Assembly (NCBI GenBank): GCA_035517415.1
Contig: DATIYW010000286.1
Location: 1-11,388, forward strand
Direction: 5' to 3'
DNA length: 11,388 nt
DNA from: DATIYW01 sp035517415
GTDB lineage: Bacteria; Acidobacteriota; Thermoanaerobaculia; Thermoanaerobaculales; Thermoanaerobaculaceae
Positions 1 through 5,263 of this stretch are shown piece by piece. Position numbers and translations under genes: made by a program. How positions within the stretch are numbered: the stretch's first letter is position 1; every line of letters begins with the position of its first letter. A model generated the notes under the pieces. That model searched no databases. It had not been told where the DNA came from and saw nothing but the letters and a program-made list of their open reading frames with translations.

Positions 1-1134
1 GGCGGGGTATCCGCACAGGAGTCAACCACTTCCGAGCCGACCCTGGCGACGGCCACAGCCGCGCCGCAGCCCCGCGCGGTGAGCCCGGCGTCCGCGCTCT
101 ACGACCGGGTGTCACCCGCGGTGGTCTCGATCTCCTCCACGTCGATCAACGTGTTCGACCGCAGCGACCGGATCTCGCGGGTGGTCGGCTCGGGCGTCCT
201 CGTCGATCCCGTAGGGTTGATCCTGACCAACTCGCACGTCGTCTTCGCGCGCCAGCTCATCACCGTCACGCTCGACGACGGCACCATGCTGCCCGGCCGG
301 CTGGTCGGCGCCGACCCGGTGTTCGACATCGCGCTGGTGCGCATCCCGCCGCCGGCCGGCGGCACGCTCCCGGCGCTCCCACTCGGCGACTCCGACGCGG
401 TCCGGGTCGGCGAGGACGTGTTCGCGCTCGGCAGCCCGCTCGGCCTCGACCAGACCATGACCCGCGGCATCGTCTCGGCGATCAACCGGCTGCTCCCGGA
501 CGTGCCGTTCGCGATCTCCGAGCCGGTGATCCAGACCGACGCGGCGATCAACCCGGGCAACTCCGGCGGGCCGCTGGTCAACGCCCGCGGCGAGGTGATC
601 GGCATCAACACGGCGATCCTGCCCGAGGCCGAAGGGATCGGCTTCGCCATCCCGGCCGACCTGATCAAGGCGACGATCCCGAAGCTGCTCAAGGACGGGC
701 GCGTCATCCGCCCATGGCTCGGCGTGCAGGGGCAGCTGGTCGCGCCGATGCTCAAGGAGCTCTTCCGCCTGCCGCTCGTCGACGGCTTCCTGATCGAGGT
801 GGTGGAGCCGGGCAGCCCGGCGGAGCAAGTCGAGCTGCACGGCGGCGACCTCGACGTCACCGTCAACGGACAGGGCCTGCTCCTCGGCGGCGACATCATC
901 ACCGCGATCAACGGCGCGCCGGTCGCCACGCCCGAGCAGATCACCCGCTCGCTCGGCGCGATGAAGGTCGGCGACAAGCTCAAGCTCGAGGTCTCCCGCG
1001 GCGGCAGGACGCTGCAGTTCATCTGCACGCTGCCGGAGCGTCCGGTGCTCCCGAGCGACCTGCGCCCGTCGCGGTCGGCGGCGCCGGCGGGCGACGCCAG
1101 CGCCCGGCGGCTGAGCCGGCGCCTCGTCTTCTAG
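1..1134 (+). CDS. Secreted trypsin-like serine protease with PDZ domain (S1C/HtrA-type), 5' end outside window
   Basis: The frame is open from base 1, so the start and most of a signal peptide lie upstream. The first GTG in the window (79) falls inside a low-complexity Ala/Thr/Pro linker and is probably not the start. The visible residues GGVSAQ followed by ESTTSEP look like the end of a signal peptide. Counting from the GTG at 79, the catalytic triad is complete: His53 in TNSHVV, Asp83 in DPVFDIALV and Ser162 in GNSGGP. A single PDZ domain follows at about 215-318, starting at RPWLGVQG, and the Arg-rich tail ends at a TAG. The PDZ carries an insertion of about 20 residues, so the GGD motif appears twice (HGGDLDV and LGGDIIT). 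The family degrades or refolds misfolded envelope proteins. With one PDZ it resembles DegS or small HtrA-like proteases rather than two-PDZ DegP. The family is certain; the substrate and exact localisation are inferred. Confidence 0.93.
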   Translation, partial: GGVSAQESTTSEPTLATATAAPQPRAVSPASALYDRVSPAVVSISSTSINVFDRSDRISRVVGSGVLVDPVGLILTNSHVVFARQLITVTLDDGTMLPGRLVGADPVFDIALVRIPPPAGGTLPALPLGDSDAVRVGEDVFALGSPLGLDQTMTRGIVSAINRLLPDVPFAISEPVIQTDAAINPGNSGGPLVNARGEVIGINTAILPEAEGIGFAIPADLIKATIPKLLKDGRVIRPWLGVQGQLVAPMLKELFRLPLVDGFLIEVVEPGSPAEQVELHGGDLDVTVNGQGLLLGGDIITAINGAPVATPEQITRSLGAMKVGDKLKLEVSRGGRTLQFICTLPERPVLPSDLRPSRSAAPAGDASARRLSRRLVF

Positions 1135-1145
1135 ACCGAGCCGGC

Positions 1146-1175
1146 TTGACACGCGCGCCGAGGCGCCCCTAGATT
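1146..1175 (+). promoter_or_regulatory. Sigma70-like promoter upstream of the LCAT-like hydrolase
   Basis: A perfect -35 hexamer TTGACA lies at 1146-1151. After an 18-base spacer comes TAGATT at 1170-1175, a 4/6 match to TATAAT that also fits TAnnnT. Transcription would start near 1182. That leaves about 39 bases of leader before the AGGAG at 1211-1215 and the GTG at 1221. It is the best promoter match I noticed in the window and sits in the only gap between the protease and the hydrolase, so the hydrolase is probably transcribed on its own. Confidence 0.6.
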
Positions 1176-1220
1176 CCGGGCACGGAGGTCGAGACGACGA
1201 GGCGTCCGACAGGAGTGGGC

Positions 1221-1277
1221 GTGCCGACGCGGGACGCTGCTCACCGACGCACCCGCGGCCGGGACCCGGTACGGTGA
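1221..1277 (+). CDS. Possible 18-codon leader ORF overlapping the hydrolase start
   Basis: An AGGAG at 1211-1215 lies five bases before a GTG at 1221. Reading from this GTG gives an 18-residue Arg-rich peptide (begins MPTRDAAHRR, ends DPVR) that stops at TGA 1275-1277. The stop overlaps the GTG start of the hydrolase at 1274 in a GTGA arrangement, the usual sign of translational coupling. The hydrolase start itself has no good Shine-Dalgarno sequence, so ribosomes ending the short ORF may re-initiate on it. Alternatives are a chance short ORF, or an assembly indel hiding an N-terminal extension of the hydrolase. The extension would add no signal peptide. No homology is recognised. Confidence 0.3.
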   Translation: MPTRDAAHRRTRGRDPVR

Positions 1278-2578
1278 GCTCCCCCGGCCCGATCGTGCTG
1301 GTGCCCGGCTTCATGGGCAGCCGGCTGGCGCGGCGTTCCGACCGCCAGCTGATCTGGGTCGATCCGTTCTGGGTGGTGGCGCACGCGGACGAGTTCGTCG
1401 GCGCCCTCGACCTTTCTCGCCCGCTCCCCACCGCGCTGGGCCCCGACGGGGTGCTGCACGACGTCGAGATCGGCGGCCTGCTGCGCGTCGGCATCTACCG
1501 CGCGTTCGAGGCGTTCGCGATCGACCCGCTGGGCCTCGGCGTCGCCCCGGCCGACTTCCACGAGTTCGCCTACGATTGGCGCGTCGGCGTCGCGGAGTCG
1601 GCGACGGCGCTCGACGCGTTGCTCGCCGCGCTGCCCGGTACGCAGGCCGCCACGCTGGCGGCGCACTCGATGGGCGGGCTCGTCGCCGCGGCGCTGTTCG
1701 CGCAGGGCGGCCCGGGCGCCGCGCGGGTCGGCAAGCTGGTCGCCGTTGGCTGCCCGTTCGCCGGCCTGCTCAAGACCATCGACATGATCGAGCACGGCAG
1801 CGGGGTGCTCACGCTGCTGTTCCCCCACGACCCGATCCGCGAGCTGCTCGGCGGCTGGCCGGGGACCTACGAGCTGATGCCGTCGCGGCGCGACCCGACG
1901 CAGTTCCTCGACGCCGCCGGCGCGCCGTCCACCCCGTTCCTCGCCGCGGCGGACATGCCGCCCGCGCGCTACGACCACGCCCTGCTCGCCGCGGCGGGCG
2001 CGGCCGTGTCCGGCCTCGACCTCGCGTTCCCGGTGCCGGTGCGTCTGATCGAGGGGTTCGGCCTCGCCACGGCCGTTTCGGCCGCGGTCGCGCCGCTCGG
2101 CGTGACGGTCACGCGGGACATCCACGGCGACGGCACCTGCCCCGGACGCAGCCTCAACGCGGCGAGCGGGAGCGCGGCCCCGGGTCAGCCCGCGAGCCGC
2201 GTGTTCTCGCTGCCGTTCGGCGAGCACGTCGAGCTGATGCGCGACCCCGCCGTCCTCGCCTACCTGCGCGCCGATCTGCTCGGCGCGCCCGCCGCGCCGC
2301 AGGTGATGGCACGGGTGCGCAGCCGCTTCGCGGTGCCCGGCACCGACAACCTGCTCGTGGTCGAGACCCGCGACCCCGACGGCGCCGCGCTCGGCACCGG
2401 CACGCCGACCGCGAAGCTCGCCGGCGGCCGGGCGATCCCGCTCGCGCCGTGCCCGGCGGCCGGGGCGGCGCGCTGGCTCGGGCCGTTCGACCACCCGGCG
2501 GAGCTGACCACGCTCGAGGTCGAGGTCCCGGGGATCCCGGCCGCCCAACAGCCGCATCCGATCCACCTGCTGCTCTGA
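1274..2578 (+). CDS. LCAT-like alpha/beta hydrolase (putative lipase/acyltransferase)
   Basis: This 434-residue protein matches the lecithin:cholesterol acyltransferase-like fold. The N-terminal strand and oxyanion region read IVLVPGFMGSRL (7-18), as in bacterial and eukaryotic LCAT/PLA relatives. The nucleophile elbow is AHSMGG, with Ser132. The acid is Asp286 in HGDGTCP, the position of GDGTVP in LCATs, and the base is His318 in GEHVELMRDP, so the triad appears complete. Residues 340-434 form a C-terminal extension of mixed beta character that I do not recognise. GTG 1274 is the most upstream start in the open frame. There is no signal peptide from it, so the enzyme is predicted cytoplasmic unless secreted by another route. 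Likely reaction: hydrolysis or transfer of an acyl ester from a lipid; the substrate is unknown. It has its own promoter and converges on the next gene with an 18-base gap. Confidence 0.85.
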   Translation: MSSPGPIVLVPGFMGSRLARRSDRQLIWVDPFWVVAHADEFVGALDLSRPLPTALGPDGVLHDVEIGGLLRVGIYRAFEAFAIDPLGLGVAPADFHEFAYDWRVGVAESATALDALLAALPGTQAATLAAHSMGGLVAAALFAQGGPGAARVGKLVAVGCPFAGLLKTIDMIEHGSGVLTLLFPHDPIRELLGGWPGTYELMPSRRDPTQFLDAAGAPSTPFLAAADMPPARYDHALLAAAGAAVSGLDLAFPVPVRLIEGFGLATAVSAAVAPLGVTVTRDIHGDGTCPGRSLNAASGSAAPGQPASRVFSLPFGEHVELMRDPAVLAYLRADLLGAPAAPQVMARVRSRFAVPGTDNLLVVETRDPDGAALGTGTPTAKLAGGRAIPLAPCPAAGAARWLGPFDHPAELTTLEVEVPGIPAAQQPHPIHLLL

Positions 2579-2596
2579 GAGACGGCGCCTTCGCAA

Positions 2597-3748
2597 TCAG
2601 CGCAGCCGCACCTCGTACCAGCCGTCGGCGCCACGCAGCAGCAGCGAGCTCCCCGACTCGTCCGGCAGCTCGAACGTGCCGCTCAGGTCGTCGGCGTGGA
2701 GCGCCCAGGCCGTCGCAAGCGCGTCGAGTCCGGCGCGGCGGAGCCGGCCGAGCACCTCGCCCTCGAGCAGTCGACCGCCCGCGACCTCGATGACGCCGAG
2801 CCACTTGCGGTCCGACTCGCCGAGCACGAGCACGGCGCCGGAGCGCAGGCGCCGCGCGTCGAGCAGGCGCGCCGCCGGGGCCGGCCCGCGCGTCTCGCCG
2901 CCCTCGCGCTCGAGCCAGGCGGCGATCTCCCCGGCATGGTCGGCGGGACGCCAGCGGAACCGCTCCTGCCCGCCGTCGAGGTCGAGTGCCACCAGCGCGC
3001 CCTCGCCGTCGAGGAACAGCGCCAGCCCCCCTGCCTGCGGGTCCACGATCCGCCATTCGCGGGATCCCCCATGCGAGCCGGCGTCGTGCGACCAGACCAC
3101 GCCGCCGGGCGAGCGGTAGCGCAGCGCGCCGCCGCCCTTGAGCGTGACGAGCAGGTCGTCGGGCGTGACCGCGGCGGCGTCGGCGAAGGTCGGCGCGCCT
3201 CGCGCCATCAGCTTCTCCCCGGCGAAGCGGTAGGTGGCGACCACGCCGGAACCGTCGGGGACCGAGGCGGGCAGCTCGAAGTAGGCGCGCGCCTTCGCGT
3301 CGAGCGTCAGGGTGCCGAACACGCCCTTGCCGTCGAGCGTGAGCCGGCTCCGCTCGGTCGGGAACAGCTCCGACAGCCCCTCGTTCGGCCACGCCAGCCG
3401 CTCGCGCCCCTCGGCGCTGATCGCGACCCACGCGACGGCCAGGCCGCGCACCTCGCGCGTGGTGTAGAGCAGCGTGTTGCCGCGGAACTCGATCAGCTCC
3501 GGCGTCTTCCCCGGGATCTCAACGGTCGCCGTCGGCGACTGCGCCGCGACGTCCGCGAACACCTCGAGGCGCCCGCCGCGGAGCACGGCGACGCGGCCGT
3601 CGAGGCGGTTGACCGCGACGGTCGTGGCGGCGCCGGGGAAGCGCGGCCCCGGCACCGGCGTCGGCGCGGCGCCGTGCGCGGTCCCGGCGAAGACGATCGC
3701 CGTCGTGACGAGCATCCGAGCGGCCAGCCGATGGAGGTCGATTCGCAC
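2597..3748 (-). CDS. Secreted beta-propeller-like protein of unknown function
   Basis: From GTG 3748 the protein has 383 residues. It starts with a Sec signal peptide: n-region MRIDLHRLAAR, hydrophobic core LVTTAIVFAGT and a likely cut near AHGA (about residue 27). The rest is mostly beta-strand-like, with blade-like repeats of short hydrophobic strands joined by Gly/Asp turns, for example VAVLRGGRLEVF (53-64), LVTLKGGGALRYR (200-212), LFLDGEGALVALDLDGG (244-260) and VLVLGESDRKWLGVIEV (306-322). This resembles WD40/PQQ-like propellers, but no family signature is clear. No PQQ site, enzyme motif or lipobox is visible. Start choice: an ATG at 3715 would cut off the basic n-region, and a longer open frame reaching 3988 overlaps the cytochrome gene with atypical Arg-rich sequence. 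GTG 3748 also has a TAGCGT hexamer exactly seven bases upstream. Probably periplasmic, binding a partner rather than catalysing. Function unknown. Confidence 0.75.
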   Translation of the reverse strand: MRIDLHRLAARMLVTTAIVFAGTAHGAAPTPVPGPRFPGAATTVAVNRLDGRVAVLRGGRLEVFADVAAQSPTATVEIPGKTPELIEFRGNTLLYTTREVRGLAVAWVAISAEGRERLAWPNEGLSELFPTERSRLTLDGKGVFGTLTLDAKARAYFELPASVPDGSGVVATYRFAGEKLMARGAPTFADAAAVTPDDLLVTLKGGGALRYRSPGGVVWSHDAGSHGGSREWRIVDPQAGGLALFLDGEGALVALDLDGGQERFRWRPADHAGEIAAWLEREGGETRGPAPAARLLDARRLRSGAVLVLGESDRKWLGVIEVAGGRLLEGEVLGRLRRAGLDALATAWALHADDLSGTFELPDESGSSLLLRGADGWYEVRLR

Positions 3749-3755
3749 CGCCGGC

Positions 3756-3761
3756 ACGCTA
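3756..3761 (-). promoter_or_regulatory. Candidate -10 element giving a leaderless propeller mRNA
   Basis: On the minus strand TAGCGT (TAnnnT pattern, preceded by TGC) ends seven bases before GTG 3748. Transcription would therefore begin at or next to the start codon. No Shine-Dalgarno sequence is present upstream of this GTG, and no convincing -35 is seen. Confidence 0.4.
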
Positions 3762-3780
3762 GCACCGAACCGGTGGGGCG

Positions 3781-3813
3781 GCGAGCGCCGCTGCTCGCGG
3801 GCCGGCCTCCGGC
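3781..3813 (-). terminator. Two adjacent GC-rich hairpins after the cytochrome gene
   Basis: GCGAGC at 3781-3786 pairs with GCTCGC at 3793-3798 (loop of 6). Next to it GCCGG at 3801-3805 pairs with CCGGC at 3809-3813. They lie in the 92-base gap between the cytochrome stop and the propeller start. No T-run follows on either strand, so this is at best a weak or factor-dependent terminator, and short palindromes are expected by chance at this GC content. Confidence 0.2.
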
Positions 3814-3840
3814 GCGGCTCCACCCGGCATGCGAAGGACG

Positions 3841-4203
3841 TCACGAGCGGCGCCCGGGGGCGGAGGCGGGCACCTTGCCGCCCGCGCGTGCGCGCGGCGC
3901 GAGACCGGGGTCGTCGCGCCAGCCGCCGGCGATCGAGGTCGGCGCGCCGGGCCGCGGGTGGAGCGCGCCGGCGGCGTCGCGGTGGCACGAGAAGCAGTCG
4001 TCGCGGAGCGGATGGTCGACGGGGCGGGGCTGGCGGTCGGCGCGGGAGTGGCAGGTCAGGCAGTGCGATTCCGCCTGGGCGAGGTCGTGGTCGGGGCCGC
4101 GCGGCAGCCGCGGCGGCTTCCCGCCGGTGGCCCAGAGCCCCGCGCCAGCCAGCGCGGCGGCGCCGAGGGCCGCCAGCGCCCAGCCGCGAGGTCTCATTCG
4201 CAC
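3841..4203 (-). CDS. Small membrane-anchored or secreted diheme cytochrome c
   Basis: This 120-residue protein has a basic start (MRMRPRG) and one hydrophobic segment at about 8-26, acting as signal peptide or membrane anchor. Two c-type heme motifs follow: CLTCH (Cys48, Cys51, His52) and CFSCH (Cys70, Cys73, His74). The spacing and the extra histidines at 39, 64 and 82 fit the doubled-CXXCH / cytochrome c3-NapC-like class, where bis-His ligation is common. The tail after about residue 90 is Pro/Gly/Arg-rich. Likely role: electron transfer at the periplasmic face; it needs the cytochrome c maturation machinery, which is not in the window. GTG 4203 is preferred because a TAACAT hexamer ends six bases before it. 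ATG 4197 is the alternative and barely changes the protein. It is divergent from the rhodanese/MauE pair and shares their tiny promoter region, so related function is likely. Confidence 0.8.
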   Translation of the reverse strand: MRMRPRGWALAALGAAALAGAGLWATGGKPPRLPRGPDHDLAQAESHCLTCHSRADRQPRPVDHPLRDDCFSCHRDAAGALHPRPGAPTSIAGGWRDDPGLAPRARAGGKVPASAPGRRS

Positions 4204-4228
4204 CGCGCTATGTTACCCTCCCGACCCG
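4204..4228. promoter_or_regulatory. 25-bp divergent promoter with overlapping back-to-back -10 elements
   Basis: Only 25 bp separate the GTG of the cytochrome (-) and the ATG of the rhodanese-fold gene (+). Bases 4209-4214 read TATGTT on the plus strand. Bases 4210-4215 read TAACAT on the minus strand. Both fit a TAnnnT -10 and they overlap by five bases. The minus start would fall on the GTG codon itself (leaderless). The plus start would fall about eight bases before the ATG; a second plus hexamer, TACCCT at 4214-4219, would leave about two bases. Neither gene has a well-placed Shine-Dalgarno sequence: the plus leader is pyrimidine-rich, and the minus GGAGGG is 12 bases from GTG, at the far limit. 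Any -35 contacts would lie inside the coding sequences. Confidence 0.45.
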
Positions 4229-4705
4229 ATGCGGAAGCTCGCGCGCGACGCCGCGCTCTACCTCGTGCTGGCGCTGCTTCTCGGCTCCGCCGCCAACCTC
4301 CTCCCCAAGCGCCAGCTCGCGTGGTGGGGCAAGGGCCACGAGCCGCCGCTGGCGGGTCTCGACTACGACCTCATCGACCCGGGCTCCGCCGACCTCGAGC
4401 GCTCCTCGCTCGCCGGCGTCGTGGTGCTCGACACGCGCTCCGCCGCCGAGTTCGCCGCCGGCCACGTGCCCGGCGCCGCGCCGATCTCCTACACCGACCT
4501 GGACCGCCAGTGGACCGCGGCGCTCGAGTCGCGGCTCAAGCGCGCCAGCGCCGTGCTCATCTACGGCGCGAGCGACGAGACCGACGTCGAGCAGCTCCTC
4601 GCCCAGGAGCTCCGCCACCGAGGCGTGCCGCGCCCGCAGGTGCTCGCCGGCGGGTTCGGCGCCTGGCTCCAGGCGGGGCTGCCGGTCGAGGGGGGCGCCG
4701 GATGA
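4229..4705 (+). CDS. Membrane-anchored rhodanese-fold protein lacking the catalytic cysteine
   Basis: The protein has 158 residues. An N-terminal hydrophobic segment (about 8-25, after MRKLARD) is an uncleaved anchor or signal. A rhodanese-like domain follows at about 45-153. Family landmarks are VVVLDTRSAAEFAAGHVPGA (64-83, the D-x-R and G-H-x-P-G-A motif of rhodanese domains) and the C-terminal VLAGGFGAWLQAGLPVE (138-154, the GG-x-x-W/A-x-x-G-x-P-V motif). The active loop, normally C-R-x-G-x-R after the IVVYC strand, reads VLIYGASDETD (109-119), with Gly113 where the sulfur-carrying Cys should be. There is no Cys anywhere in the protein, so sulfurtransferase activity is very unlikely and a binding or scaffolding role is inferred. 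The stop overlaps the next start (ATGA, 4702-4705), indicating translational coupling with the MauE-like protein. The topology places the domain outside the cytoplasm. Confidence 0.85.
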   Translation: MRKLARDAALYLVLALLLGSAANLLPKRQLAWWGKGHEPPLAGLDYDLIDPGSADLERSSLAGVVVLDTRSAAEFAAGHVPGAAPISYTDLDRQWTAALESRLKRASAVLIYGASDETDVEQLLAQELRHRGVPRPQVLAGGFGAWLQAGLPVEGGAG

Positions 4706-5166
4706 GCGTCCTGCGCAACCGCTGGCTGCACGCCGCGCTCGGACTGCTCCTCGGCGGGCTGTTCCTCTACGCCGCGTTCTACAAGGTGCTCGACCCGCGA
4801 CCGCTGGTCACCATCATCTGGGGCTACCGGATCCTCCCCGCCGGGCCGATCAACCTGATGGCGATCTACATGCCGTGGATGGAGCTGCTCGCCGGCCTCG
4901 GGCTCGTCACCGGCTGCAAGCGGCGCGCCGCGGCGTTCTGGGCCGCGGTGCTGCTGCTGATGTTCGAAGCGGCGCTCGGGATCAACGCGCTGCGCGGGGT
5001 GAACGTGGCGTGCGGCTGCTTCTCGGCGAGCGCCGACGAGGTGCACAACGCCTGGCTGCTCGTCCTGCGCGACCTGCCGATGCTCGCCGCCGCGCTCGTG
5101 CTGCTGCTCCTGCCGCCGAGCCGCCGGGGCAACCCGGCGCGATCGGAGCAGCCCGCAGGGTCCTGA
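4702..5166 (+). CDS. MauE/DoxX-family redox-associated membrane protein
   Basis: This 154-residue protein has four predicted transmembrane helices, at about 10-29, 48-70, 77-96 and 117-137. It carries the MauE-type signature near the third/fourth helix junction: VACGCFS (Cys104, Cys106) followed by the amphipathic stretch NAWLLVLRDLPMLA. The early YAAFYKVLDP (23-32) also matches DoxX/MauE proteins. MauE itself is needed for maturation of methylamine dehydrogenase, whose subunits have many disulfides. Relatives are thought to handle thiol/disulfide or quinone redox chemistry in the inner membrane. No mauA/B or other mau gene is present, so a methylamine role is not supported and I give no symbol. 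A GAGGGGGG lies six bases upstream of the ATG, inside the rhodanese-fold gene, and the starts overlap (ATGA). It ends shortly after the fourth helix with a polar tail. Confidence 0.85.
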   Translation: MSVLRNRWLHAALGLLLGGLFLYAAFYKVLDPRPLVTIIWGYRILPAGPINLMAIYMPWMELLAGLGLVTGCKRRAAAFWAAVLLLMFEAALGINALRGVNVACGCFSASADEVHNAWLLVLRDLPMLAAALVLLLLPPSRRGNPARSEQPAGS

Positions 5167-5263
5167 GCGGTTGCCTGGCCCGTGATTCATGCCGGTTCCG
5201 GGCTCGTCGCGGCCCCGCAACCCGCACCCCGGACCGCGGAACCCGTCTCCTAGCTCTCCGCGG
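5167..5263. terminator. Convergent gap with two imperfect hairpins
   Basis: This stretch lies between the stops of the MauE-like gene (+) and the NYN gene (-). GGTTCCGGG at 5194-5202 pairs with CCCGCAACC at 5214-5222 with one mismatch. CCGCGGA at 5234-5240 pairs perfectly with TCCGCGG at 5257-5263 across a 16-base loop that contains the NYN stop codon. Neither has a T-run, so intrinsic termination is doubtful. The position between convergent genes is the main support. Confidence 0.25.

Noticed and set aside
1113..1145. Eight-base direct repeat GAGCCGGC at 1113-1120 and 1138-1145
   Set aside because: One copy is within the protease coding end; the word is short and common in this GC-rich DNA, with no sign of a mobile element or binding-site pattern.
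1241..2596. A 451-codon minus-strand frame across the LCAT-like hydrolase
   Set aside because: It has an Arg/Gly/Glu-rich composition and no domain, and it lies fully opposite a gene with an intact catalytic triad, so it is an antisense shadow.
3749..3988. A longer N terminus for the beta-propeller protein, starting near 3988
   Set aside because: It would overlap the cytochrome gene in another frame, add an Arg-rich unstructured stretch and bury the signal peptide inside the protein.
4702..5166. Calling this gene mauE of a methylamine dehydrogenase cluster
   Set aside because: No mauA, mauB, mauD or mauG is nearby, so only family membership is supported, not the methylamine role.
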